Origin: Bacteroidetes bacterium UBA1941
GTDB taxonomy: Bacteria > Bacteroidota > Bacteroidia > Chitinophagales > LD1
Reading direction: 5' to 3'
Assembly (NCBI GenBank): GCA_002336805.1
Contig: DDEZ01000012.1
Location: forward strand, 197,594 to 261,593
DNA: 64,000 nt
Under the pieces are notes generated by a model. That model saw only the letters and a program-made list of their open reading frames with translations, was not told the origin of the DNA and made no database searches. This document shows, in pieces, positions 54,568 through 61,466 of this stretch. Within the stretch, counting starts at the first letter, position 1. Each line of letters starts with the position of its first letter. Both the position numbers and the translations under genes were made by a program.

Positions 54568-54768
54568 CAGCCTTACTGATAGGCGTACGGCAAGTTTTCC
54601 GACTGGAGGGGGTATCTGGTGGGGGTGGCTGATGGTGCCTCCTGAGGGCTGGTGGTGGGGCATGATCCGGTGCGTCCGAGGGCGTTGTTTTTCGACTGAG
54701 AGGGGTTTTTAGTTTATTGAAGTACAATGTATAATACACAATAGAATATATCAATATAAATCTAAAAG

Positions 54769-54792
54769 GGCTGCTACCTGGGGATAGCAGCC
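54769..54792 (-). terminator. Hairpin terminator of the receiver gene
   Basis: A perfect 8-base stem, GGCTGCTA (54769-54776) with TAGCAGCC (54785-54792), loop 8. On the minus strand it is followed by CTTTTAGATTT. A second hairpin, GAAGCGCC/GGCGCTTC (54801-54818), overlaps the stop codon of the receiver gene. Confidence 0.6.
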
Positions 54793-54816
54793 GGGGAAAG
54801 GAAGCGCCTCGGCGCT

Positions 54817-55218
54817 TCAGAAATGGGGGCGGGAGGTGTGGGTAGCGATGATGTGGTCTATATGCTCAAAGAGGAGTGGCTTCTCAAAGGCGCCGGCGAG
54901 GAAGGGGCTGGTGAGCGCGGCGGGCGGTAGCTCTGCGGCGGCGGTGGAGAGGATATACACTAAGGGCACTCTACTGATGGCCTCGCGACCGAGGGCCTCC
55001 AGAAACTCCAGCCCATCCATACCGGGCATGTGTATATCCAGCAGAATGATATCGGGCATGTGCTGAGCCGACCTGAGCAGGCTTAGCGCCTCTATGCCGC
55101 TGGCTGCCTCGGCGACTGTGAGGTCAGCACCGGATATATGACGCCTGAGGGTGATGCCGGTGAGCTGACGCATGGCGGGATCATCGTCTATGAGAAGGAT
55201 TTTAATAGGTAGGTCCAT
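54817..55218 (-). CDS. Single-domain response regulator
   Basis: 133 residues from the ATG at 55218 (MDLPIKILLIDDDPAMRQ); the frame is open further to 55257. A stand-alone receiver: the acidic pocket DDD near residue 9, the phosphorylation Asp in IILLDIHMPGMDG, a Ser-Thr in LSTAAA and the conserved Lys in FEKPL. No DNA-binding or output domain follows, and no histidine kinase gene lies nearby, so it is an orphan of the CheY/Spo0F type. The partner kinase is unknown. Confidence 0.88.
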   Translation of the reverse strand: MDLPIKILLIDDDPAMRQLTGITLRRHISGADLTVAEAASGIEALSLLRSAQHMPDIILLDIHMPGMDGLEFLEALGREAISRVPLVYILSTAAAELPPAALTSPFLAGAFEKPLLFEHIDHIIATHTSRPHF

Positions 55219-55258
55219 CGTAAAATCTATTGAGGGCAATAATACAATAATTTTCAAA

Positions 55259-55280
55259 AAATCAACGGATTCGTTGATTT
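55259..55280 (+). promoter_or_regulatory. Dyad, candidate operator of the small XRE regulator
   Basis: A perfect inverted repeat, AAATCAACG (55259-55267) and CGTTGATTT (55272-55280), spacer GATT, between the divergent receiver and XRE genes. This is the kind of site an XRE protein binds to repress itself. It overlaps a weak -33/-7 like pair (TTG 55274, TAGTATTG 55300). Confidence 0.5.
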
Positions 55281-55311
55281 GGTTTTTGTGATATGTGGAT
55301 AGTATTGAGTA

Positions 55312-55545
55312 ATGGCGATCAACAAGTCACAAAAACTTAAGCTTAAAGCTCTGGGGGAACATGTCAAGGCTCTCAGAAAGTCAAAAGGCCTAACTTTAAA
55401 GGAACTCTCTCATTCTATTAATAAAGACCCGCAGTCTATACACCGACTCGAAATGGGCCAGGTTAATCCTTCCTATCTATATCTCCTGGAACTCTGCGAG
55501 GGGCTAGAAATCAGCATTGCGGAATTGCTGGAGGAAATGAATTAA
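55312..55545 (+). CDS. XRE-family HTH regulator
   Basis: 77 residues, a helix-turn-helix of the Cro/C1 type: ALGEHVKALRKSKGLTLKELS, then PQSIHRLEMGQVNPSYLYLLELCEGLEISIAELL. No other domain. It borders the AT-rich restriction island and has a dyad in front of its start codon. It could control the methyltransferase gene or only itself. In sequence it differs from the second XRE regulator at 56577. Confidence 0.88.
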   Translation: MAINKSQKLKLKALGEHVKALRKSKGLTLKELSHSINKDPQSIHRLEMGQVNPSYLYLLELCEGLEISIAELLEEMN

Positions 55546-55622
55546 TGTATACGCCTCTCTAACCTGCGCAAAGTATTTTTCTTGATGTCTATTAAATAAA
55601 GTGTAGATGCTTAAACCTTGAC

Positions 55623-56495
55623 TTAATAGGTCAATAATAACCTATCTTGAACATTTTCATTCTCCATAGTTTGCCCTTCAACTTGGAACCTTCTTAGCAT
55701 TGAATGCCCGCAATCAATATAAATTTCCCGTTCAAATAATCCCTTAGGAATTGGTAAATCACAAAGTTGATTTCCCGACTTCTTATGACCATCTATACTT
55801 AATGCAACCTTTACCCCTTTTGATTTTGCTCTGTCTATCTGTGATAACAAATTCTCCAATCTAAACTGCTGTGCCCCATAAAGGATCGATTGACTGTGTG
55901 AATATGGTGGGTCACAATAAATTAAATCCTCCTTTTGAGCCATTTCAAAGGTCGCAGAATAGTCGCAGTGATGGAAATCCACATTCCTTAAACGTATCTT
56001 CCATTCCTGCACTCTCTTTGCAAAAGCTTCTACAGGGATCGGTGTGTGTGCACCGCATGGGGTAGACATAAATCCATCAGCTTTCCTAAATCGCACAATT
56101 CCTCCATAGCAGGAACGAGTTAAAAAAAGAAAATCCGCTCCATTAGGGTTACTATTATAGTTTGCTAAAATCTGCTGGTATACTTCTAATTTATCTTCCT
56201 TTTCTAATCTTATTCTTCTTTCTGTATACCAATCAATAAGAGTCTTAGAGTCCTCCTTTAGCATCATCCAAATTTCCATCAACGGGCGAAACGTATCAGA
56301 TCCAATCCCAGCATGTGGCGCAACCGTAGCTAGAATAGCTGCGCTGCCAAGAAAAGGCTCCATATACCTGCGATAGGATAATGGGAAATACTTTGTTATT
56401 TCTGATGCGAATTTCTGCTTATTTCCCACCCATTTTAGTAGTTGCTTTTGAGGAGGATAGTACGTTCTATATTTATCTTCTAAGGTAAGTTGCAT
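55623..56495 (-). CDS. DNA adenine-N6 methyltransferase (D12 class, type II)
   Basis: 290 residues, alpha-group N6-adenine methyltransferase. Motif X is KWVGNK (21-26), the SAM motif I region PFLGS (47-51; the usual PFxGxG has Ala where Gly is normal), and catalytic motif IV is DPPY (196-199), with LFLTRSCYGGIVRF between. Homologous to Dam and DpnM enzymes; the recognition site is not known. It is divergent from the regulator-endonuclease pair 82 bases away. Its DNA is markedly AT-rich, unlike the flanks, so it was probably acquired horizontally. Confidence 0.9.
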   Translation of the reverse strand: MQLTLEDKYRTYYPPQKQLLKWVGNKQKFASEITKYFPLSYRRYMEPFLGSAAILATVAPHAGIGSDTFRPLMEIWMMLKEDSKTLIDWYTERRIRLEKEDKLEVYQQILANYNSNPNGADFLFLTRSCYGGIVRFRKADGFMSTPCGAHTPIPVEAFAKRVQEWKIRLRNVDFHHCDYSATFEMAQKEDLIYCDPPYSHSQSILYGAQQFRLENLLSQIDRAKSKGVKVALSIDGHKKSGNQLCDLPIPKGLFEREIYIDCGHSMLRRFQVEGQTMENENVQDRLLLTY

Positions 56496-56532
56496 TCGTA
56501 TTTTTTAATAAATATAGAGATAGTTGTGCCAT

Positions 56533-56549
56533 TATCCCAATTTGGGATA
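56533..56549. promoter_or_regulatory. Palindromic operator (C-box-like) between methyltransferase and regulator
   Basis: TATCCCAA (56533-56540), centre T, TTGGGATA (56542-56549): a perfect 8-base palindrome between the divergent methyltransferase and XRE/endonuclease genes. Controller proteins of type II restriction-modification systems bind such paired half-sites. Confidence 0.6.
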
Positions 56550-56576
56550 CAATTTTTTTGAACATATATTTCCAAT

Positions 56577-56834
56577 GTGAAACTGATAAATTCCAAAGAA
56601 CATAAAATCTTCCTTCAACAGCTTTATCAATTACGTGTTTCTGCAGGATTTACACAAAGTGATTTAGCCGATAAACTTAAGGTTCCCCAATCCTTTATTA
56701 GTAAAATGGAAAATGGTGAAAGGAGGTTAGACCTTTTGGAACTTCGCCTTATTTGTAAGGCAATGAATTCCGATATAATTGAATTTGCCATCCAATTAGA
56801 GAAAAAAATCTATGAGAGCCGAAGAAAAGTTTAG
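56577..56834 (+). CDS. XRE-type controller (C-protein-like) of the restriction system
   Basis: 85 residues from a GTG start (the ATG two bases before is out of frame and closed at once). HTH: LRVSAGFTQSDLADKLKVPQSFISKMENGERRLDLLE. The size and position fit C proteins, which first allow methyltransferase build-up and then switch on the endonuclease. The end overlaps the endonuclease start by 23 bases, so the two are co-translated. AT-rich like its neighbours. Confidence 0.85.
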   Translation: MKLINSKEHKIFLQQLYQLRVSAGFTQSDLADKLKVPQSFISKMENGERRLDLLELRLICKAMNSDIIEFAIQLEKKIYESRRKV

Positions 56835-57651
56835 TAATCTACCATTAGATTTTTGGGCTAATGTAAGACTCATAAGTCAAAAAGCCGGCTATACGGACAG
56901 AAGAACAGGTGAGATAAAAGTTCCTACGTTTAATGAGATCGTTGATATATATGCATCCTTAGGATTACAGAGCAGTGCCATTTTTTATGATGGAAAGCCA
57001 ACCGACTTTGGAACTTCGCTAGTTGAATATTTCCAGCATAGAGCTACTCTTTTAAAATATGCTGTAGAGCCTAATTTAATGAAGGTAGGCCAGGCACGAG
57101 ATTTATTTGAGCAACTTTATAAAGACTTACGACCACAATGTCCTATACCAATAAATAGACAGAAATTGGCGCAAGGAGCACCTGCATATTTCACAGCAAT
57201 AATTAATATGCTTATCGAGGAAAATCTTCGAGGACGTCGCTGTAACTACTCACCGAAAGAACTTACCGCCTTTACTTACGACCAAGCCCCTTTTCGTAGC
57301 TTATCTAGAAGGACTGATGGTTGCTTTCCTGATGTTATTAATCCAATAGCAGTATGGGAAATAAAAGAATATTACTATACAACTACTTTTGGTAGTCGCA
57401 TTGCTGATGGAATTTTTGAAACACTGTTAGACGGATTCGAACTTCAGGAAGTCAGAGAATCAATGGGTATTCCTGTTAAACACTATTTAATGGTTGATGC
57501 CTATGAAACATGGTGGACACAAGGGCGGTCTTACTTATGTCGAATTTGCGATATGCTACACATGGGATTACTTACTGAGGCCATTTTTGGTAGAGAAGTT
57601 TTAGATCGCATTCCAATAATTACCAAGGAGTGGATTATGATGACAGAATAA
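56812..57651 (+). CDS. Putative type II restriction endonuclease (PD-(D/E)XK)
   Basis: 279 residues. A canonical PD-(D/E)XK signature occurs once: Pro173-Asp174, eight residues, then Glu183-Ile-Lys185 (GCFPDVINPIAVWEIKEYYY), followed by the SRIADG helix. The N-terminal half is helical and of unknown fold. Together with the adenine methyltransferase and the overlapping regulator this makes a complete type II system. I cannot name the recognition sequence or a known prototype. The start codon lies within the regulator gene. Confidence 0.8.
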   Translation: MRAEEKFSNLPLDFWANVRLISQKAGYTDRRTGEIKVPTFNEIVDIYASLGLQSSAIFYDGKPTDFGTSLVEYFQHRATLLKYAVEPNLMKVGQARDLFEQLYKDLRPQCPIPINRQKLAQGAPAYFTAIINMLIEENLRGRRCNYSPKELTAFTYDQAPFRSLSRRTDGCFPDVINPIAVWEIKEYYYTTTFGSRIADGIFETLLDGFELQEVRESMGIPVKHYLMVDAYETWWTQGRSYLCRICDMLHMGLLTEAIFGREVLDRIPIITKEWIMMTE

Positions 57652-57701
57652 TAGCAACCATTTTGTCACTTTTTACATTGCAGAGAGTAATATCTTATAC
57701 T

Positions 57702-58193
57702 ATGGAAACAAAGGATATAATTCAAGGAATAGGAATAATACTTACTTTCATCGTAAGCTCTACAGCTCTCATTATTAGCATTAAAAATAGGTCTAATGTT
57801 ATAAGAGAGCATTTATACAAAGAACAGTTTCGCTGTTTTCTTGAATTATCGCGCGAGTATGCAATACTTGGTTTACAACTTGAGAACTTGATAATAGATA
57901 ATAATTGGTCAGATGCAGTAGATGAGCAAATTGAAAAACAACTACACAATATAAATTTGCTTATTGACACCTATGACTTTCTCTTACCTGATGATATTCT
58001 AACAGCTATGAATACTTTAGAGAAATGCTTTGACGATTTGCATCTGCTAGCAATTAATACAGGAAAAATAACAAACGAACAAGCAAAAGAGCTTTGGACA
58101 GCACATTACACCCTTTTGGATGAGATAAGAGCCTTCATTGGTGTAGATGAATTATCTGAAGAGAATAAAAAGCTCTACAAAAAAAATAAGTGA
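57702..58193 (+). CDS. Hypothetical protein with one N-terminal membrane segment
   Basis: Start taken at the ATG at 57702 (163 residues); the frame is open to 57630, but the upstream part overlaps the endonuclease end. One transmembrane segment (about residues 8-26, IGIILTFIVSSTALIIS) is followed by a helical charged cytoplasmic domain (LELSREYAILGLQLENLI). I recognise no family. It is AT-rich and follows the endonuclease, so it belongs to the island. It may be a passenger or an accessory of the defence system. Confidence 0.65.
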   Translation: METKDIIQGIGIILTFIVSSTALIISIKNRSNVIREHLYKEQFRCFLELSREYAILGLQLENLIIDNNWSDAVDEQIEKQLHNINLLIDTYDFLLPDDILTAMNTLEKCFDDLHLLAINTGKITNEQAKELWTAHYTLLDEIRAFIGVDELSEENKKLYKKNK

Positions 58194-58199
58194 ACATAG

Positions 58200-58547
58200 A
58201 TGCACTCCGTCTACGAAAACATGAGCAACGCTGAAAAAGAAGTCAGCACACATCTGAGAGAACTAAATCTCTGGTGGCAGTTTGAACAACCCGTATTTGT
58301 ATATGACGATATGCAGCGACCACGGGTTTGGACGCCTGACTTCTACGTACCGGAGCTAGGCATCTACATAGAGGTAGTGGGCAATCGTTACATAGGGAAT
58401 TATTCCTTTAGGGAGAAAGTATATCGCCTAAACCGCATACCTGTCATATTTCTGCATATGAATACCCCTGAGTGGAAGGCGGAGCTTCTGAATGGTATGC
58501 ATGCCATTCATACCTATCGCAATGAGAAAATACCTACGCGTGTATAA
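58200..58547 (+). CDS. Nuclease-like small protein, PD-(D/E)XK-like fold
   Basis: 115 residues. The stretch WTPDFYVPELGIYIEVVG resembles the Pro-Asp (46-47) and Glu (58) pattern of DUF559/TnsA/Vsr-type nucleases, but the lysine expected two residues after Glu is Val60. The rest (HMNTPEWKAELLNGMHAI) is a helical end. The first 20 residues form an acidic helix (EKEVSTHLRELNLW). It may be an inactive or divergent nuclease of the defence island. Base composition is nearer to the chromosome than that of the preceding genes. Confidence 0.6.
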   Translation: MHSVYENMSNAEKEVSTHLRELNLWWQFEQPVFVYDDMQRPRVWTPDFYVPELGIYIEVVGNRYIGNYSFREKVYRLNRIPVIFLHMNTPEWKAELLNGMHAIHTYRNEKIPTRV

Positions 58548-58671
58548 TTACATTTGATTTCGACTGGCGTCAGCGCGGCAGGGATAGGAGCGGATAGCTC
58601 GCAGGGAGCGCCTTAGCGACCGAGGACTAGGAGCGGATAGCCCGGCAGCCGCCATCATACCGTTCTTTTTC
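58548..58671. other. Gene-free repeat-rich stretch
   Basis: A GC-rich stretch with a direct repeat of AGGAGCGGATAG (near 58587 and 58629) follows the nuclease-like gene, then the dispersed repeat copy begins. No gene is supported. Confidence 0.5.
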
Positions 58672-58862
58672 ATTGTCATTCCGTCGGCTTGCGGAGCTTG
58701 CCAGAGGAATCTTGTATTGGGAAGGTTTGCCGAATGCTGGATGTCTTCGCTGCGCTACGACATGACAAAGACAGGGGTGGCTCTTCGTCATCTGTGTGGG
58801 GAGATGGGAGCCTTGGTCTTGGGCAAAGATCCTTCGCTGTCGCTCAGGATGACAAAAGAAGG
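58672..58862 (+). repeat. Dispersed direct repeat, copy A
   Basis: 191 bases with the core CAGAGGAATCTTGTATTGGG and TGGATGTCTTCGCTGCGCT. It matches copy B (59437-59627) at most positions by eye, with a few small compensating indels. It ends 9 bases before the toxin gene stop. Confidence 0.85.
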
Positions 58863-58870
58863 TAAATCAG

Positions 58871-59155
58871 TTATTGCAAGACAGCGCCAAAGACCACCTC
58901 ATAGATCACAAACTTGCCACGAATGACTTTGAAGGCCACCACCCACCGGCGGAAAGTGATACAGCTCATACCCCTCCGAGCCAGGCGCTGATGATGACAG
59001 AGCGGATAGGTGACGGATGGCCGCGCATAGCTCTCCACCCGCTCCAGAAATCTATCGAGCCAGCGGCTGCCGGAGCCGGGAGTATTGATGGTATCGAGAT
59101 AGTCGGCGATCTCTGAGAGGTTCCTCATCGCCTTTGTCTTGATCTCGATCTCCAT
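58871..59155 (-). CDS. RelE/ParE-family toxin
   Basis: 94 residues. Compact ParE-like fold: an N-terminal beta strand MEIEIKTKAMRNLSEIADYLDTI with helices, the centre SRWLDRFLERVES, and basic/aromatic residues at the C-terminus (FRRWVVAFKVIRGKFVIYEVVFGAV). Toxins of this group inhibit gyrase (ParE) or cut mRNA on the ribosome (RelE); which one cannot be told. The start codon overlaps the stop of the antitoxin gene (TGATG). The pair is bracketed by direct repeats. Confidence 0.82.
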   Translation of the reverse strand: MEIEIKTKAMRNLSEIADYLDTINTPGSGSRWLDRFLERVESYARPSVTYPLCHHQRLARRGMSCITFRRWVVAFKVIRGKFVIYEVVFGAVLQ

Positions 59156-59382
59156 CAGCCGTTCTTATGCTTCTTGCTGAGTTTTGCCTTGATAGATGAG
59201 ATCGCTTCTTTGAGGGGAACAGACCGCCCGTGAGGACGGGAGAGATATTCCTCTATCTCTTCTTCTGTTGCCTTGCGACCGATGCCCAGGGCTATATCGC
59301 GGGCTGTGAGTTTGCGGGCCACATTGGCAGGTGCCAGTGGCTGTGGCTCGTGGTCATTGGATGTTTTGCTGCTGCGTAGCAT
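59155..59382 (-). CDS. Antitoxin of the ParE-type pair
   Basis: 75 residues, charged. Its first part is disordered (SKTSNDHEPQPLAPANV) and its C-terminal half is helical (TEEEIEEYLSRPHGRSVPLKEAISSIKAKL), the usual place to wrap the toxin. It does not clearly match one antitoxin class. It is assigned by position (one-base overlap with the toxin, antitoxin first). DNA binding is not visible in the sequence. Confidence 0.72.
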   Translation of the reverse strand: MLRSSKTSNDHEPQPLAPANVARKLTARDIALGIGRKATEEEIEEYLSRPHGRSVPLKEAISSIKAKLSKKHKNG

Positions 59383-59436
59383 GGATTAAAGGTAGTAAAA
59401 CCTGGGGAATGTGGAGGTGTGGGGATGATGCTTTCT
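59383..59436. other. Short leader between antitoxin and repeat copy B
   Basis: 54 bases upstream of the antitoxin start; contains the TA-pair promoter region. No clear promoter element was found. Confidence 0.4.
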
Positions 59437-59627
59437 ATTGTCATTCCGTCGGCCTGCGGAGCTTGCCAGAGGAATCTTGTATTGGGGACGTTTGCCGAGT
59501 GCAGGATGTCTTCGCTGCGCTGCGACATGACAAAGCGACGGGGGTACCTCTGCCTCATCTGTGCGGAGATGGGAGCCTTGGTCTTGGGCAAAGATCCTTC
59601 GCTGTCGCTCAGGATGACAAAAGTAGG
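59437..59627 (+). repeat. Dispersed direct repeat, copy B
   Basis: Copy of 58672-58862, in the same orientation, 765 bases further on. Between the two copies lies exactly the toxin-antitoxin pair. A 40-base inverted fragment of the same family is at 53771-53810. The 171 bases after it (59628-59798) hold no gene and end in a short repeat AAATCGTAAATCGTAAATC. Confidence 0.85.
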
Positions 59628-59798
59628 GGCGTGCGGATGTCAGCCCGGTTGAGGTTGGGGATTCCTTCCCGACCAAGGGTACGGGACAGGTCGGTTTTGC
59701 CGCGTCTATTTTTGCAATTTGAAAAACCTCGGAATGACGGCCTTTTTTAGGGGCTGCATTGCCGACATCCGAAATCGTAAATCGTAAATCCGAGATCG

Positions 59799-60236
59799 TT
59801 AGACCGCCTTACTCATCGGGCGGACGTCGTTGGTGGTGGAGGTCTTGGTGTTGCCGCTCTCGTCCTGGCGGGATACCTGGATACCCATGGTACACTTGCC
59901 GTTAAACTTGGCTCCTTCCTCTACCACCAGCTTCTTGATCACGATATCGCCATTGACGAAGGACGTCTTGCTGAGGATCAGCAGGTCGGCCACCTCTACG
60001 CGGCCATTGATGCGGCCCTCTACGTAGGCGTTTTCGCTGCGGATATCGCCATCTATCTGGCCGGTAGCGCCGAGCACGATCTTGCCCTTGCTGATCACAT
60101 TGCCGCGTACGCGGCCATCTATACGGATATCTGCGTCTGAGTTGATCTCACCCTCTATCACGGTGCCCTGGCCGAGCTGGTTCATGGCCTTGGGGTTGAG
60201 GGCTGTGGTTCCTTCCTTCTTGCTGAATACTGACAT
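59799..60236 (-). CDS. Bactofilin
   Basis: 145 residues. The central beta-helix repeats (about 20-115: GTVIEGEINSDADIRIDGRVRGNV, ISKGKIVLGATGQIDGDI, and so on) define a bactofilin (DUF583). Short disordered ends flank it. Bactofilins form cytoskeletal filaments on the membrane and recruit cell-wall enzymes. The M23 peptidase gene immediately upstream (17 bases between) is the expected partner. Confidence 0.93.
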   Translation of the reverse strand: MSVFSKKEGTTALNPKAMNQLGQGTVIEGEINSDADIRIDGRVRGNVISKGKIVLGATGQIDGDIRSENAYVEGRINGRVEVADLLILSKTSFVNGDIVIKKLVVEEGAKFNGKCTMGIQVSRQDESGNTKTSTTNDVRPMSKAV

Positions 60237-60253
60237 ATGGTGCCTGTTTCTGT

Positions 60254-61129
60254 TTAGTTAAAGATCACGTAGTCACGTGGGTTCAGGCTAGTGCCGCCGT
60301 GCCATATCTCAAAGTGGAGATGAGGGCCGGAGCTGAGCTCGCCGGTAGAGCCGACGGCCGCGATGACATCGCCCGCATGGACGAAGTTACCAACATTCTT
60401 GAATATTTTAGAATTATGCTTGTAGATGCTGACAATGTTGTCTTTATGCTGTATAGCTATCACATATCCGTACTCGGCAGACCAGCCGCTGCTGATCACG
60501 GTGCCGTCGAGTGTGGCCTTGACGGGAGCGTCGGCCTTGGCGGCTACATCTATGCCGTAGTGCTCGGCCTGCGGGTCGTACTCCTCTGTGACATACCCCT
60601 CCACGGGGCTGAAGAAGTGGAACTGCCCCAGCTGGGCGCCGGCACCGGACTTCTTGTCCTTATAGTTGAGCGCGTAGCTCTCCTCCTCGTCTACGTCCTT
60701 GCGGAGCTGCATCTCGTCCTCACTCGGGGCGCCGATGGTACGGCTGGTATCCTGGCTCAGCTTCCTGGCGGGTGGGGTGTGGCCGGAGGTGTCGGGGCTG
60801 CCGCTGACGACTTTGGCTATATCGTCCAGGTAGAGGGCGCGCTGCTCCAGCTGCTGCTCCAGCGAGTCGGTGCGGAAGGTCAGGGCCACGATCTGGGAGC
60901 GGTAGTTGTAGTCTCCAAAGCCGGGGATGAAGTACTTCAGCGGGGTGTAGATGATGGCGCTGGCGGTGAGCATGACCAGCACCACGGCTATGGTACTGAT
61001 AAATACCCAGACATTCATACGGGTGAGCGTGAGGGAGAACTTCTCCTCAAAGGTCTCGTCATTCAGCACTACGAACCTGAACTTGTTCTTCAGGGTACTG
61101 TCGCGGCGTGTTTTGATGCGGTCGGCCAT
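60254..61129 (-). CDS. M23-family peptidase (LytM-type), membrane-anchored
   Basis: 291 residues. An N-terminal cytoplasmic basic segment, a transmembrane segment (about 33-55, VWVFISTIAVVLVMLTASAIIY), a periplasmic linker with a coiled-coil-like part (about 85-105), then a LytM domain (about 175-291) with zinc ligands His and Asp in EHYGIDVA and the HLHFE motif (SSGPHLHFEIWHGG). It is a peptidoglycan DD-endopeptidase of the kind that shapes cells together with bactofilin. The paired gene lies downstream, 17 bases away. Confidence 0.92.
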   Translation of the reverse strand: MADRIKTRRDSTLKNKFRFVVLNDETFEEKFSLTLTRMNVWVFISTIAVVLVMLTASAIIYTPLKYFIPGFGDYNYRSQIVALTFRTDSLEQQLEQRALYLDDIAKVVSGSPDTSGHTPPARKLSQDTSRTIGAPSEDEMQLRKDVDEEESYALNYKDKKSGAGAQLGQFHFFSPVEGYVTEEYDPQAEHYGIDVAAKADAPVKATLDGTVISSGWSAEYGYVIAIQHKDNIVSIYKHNSKIFKNVGNFVHAGDVIAAVGSTGELSSGPHLHFEIWHGGTSLNPRDYVIFN

Positions 61130-61466
61130 TTACTCTCTATCTATCCTGCTTCTCGTTTTTGTCTATCGTGTGCGCCCAGCTTTTACCCCCACACCCCCTA
61201 AAATAGGGGGCTGAACAGCGACCCTAAATCCCTAAAGGGACTTAAACAGCCTACCCATTTTGCATTAAAGCCCCCTGATTAAGGGGGTTTGGGGGTTGGC
61301 ACTCGGGCTAGCTAGCCTTTCCTTACCCTAAAGGGTCTTTCTTAGGTCTTTCCGACCGATTTTTCGGTCAAAATGTAATAAATTTGTTCTTTTACAGTTA
61401 TTCACTGAACCTGACGGCTACGGGTATGTCCCTAGGTGCCGCTTGGCTTATAAAAGACTTAAAACT
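61130..61466. other. Intergenic region with two palindromic repeats
   Basis: 337 bases without a gene, between the M23 gene (-) and the PorW gene (+). It contains CCCCCTA-AAA-TAGGGGG (61194-61210) and CCCCCT-GATTA-AGGGGG (61271-61287), plus a small TCCC/GGGA hairpin, all in a Bacteroidota-type intergenic repeat. The T-rich part after 61360 could be the promoter, but no clear -33/-7 pair was found. Confidence 0.6.
61194..61287 (+). repeat. Paired GC palindromes (dispersed repeat type)
   Basis: Two perfect hairpins, a 7-base stem CCCCCTA/TAGGGGG and a 6-base stem CCCCCT/AGGGGG, with a smaller CCCTAAA/AGGGA hairpin between them. Common in genomes of this phylum. Confidence 0.7.

Noticed and set aside
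55623..58193. Prophage or integrative element around the restriction island
   Set aside because: No integrase, transposase, att-like repeat or tRNA was found; only the AT-rich composition supports acquisition.
58717..58926. Small open frame inside repeat copy A
   Set aside because: It lies within a dispersed repeat, and its counterpart at 59419 differs by frame and indels, so it is not coding.
60299..61201. Open frame of 300 codons opposite the M23 peptidase gene
   Set aside because: Antisense shadow; Val/Gly-rich composition and no signature, whereas the opposite strand has a complete LytM domain.
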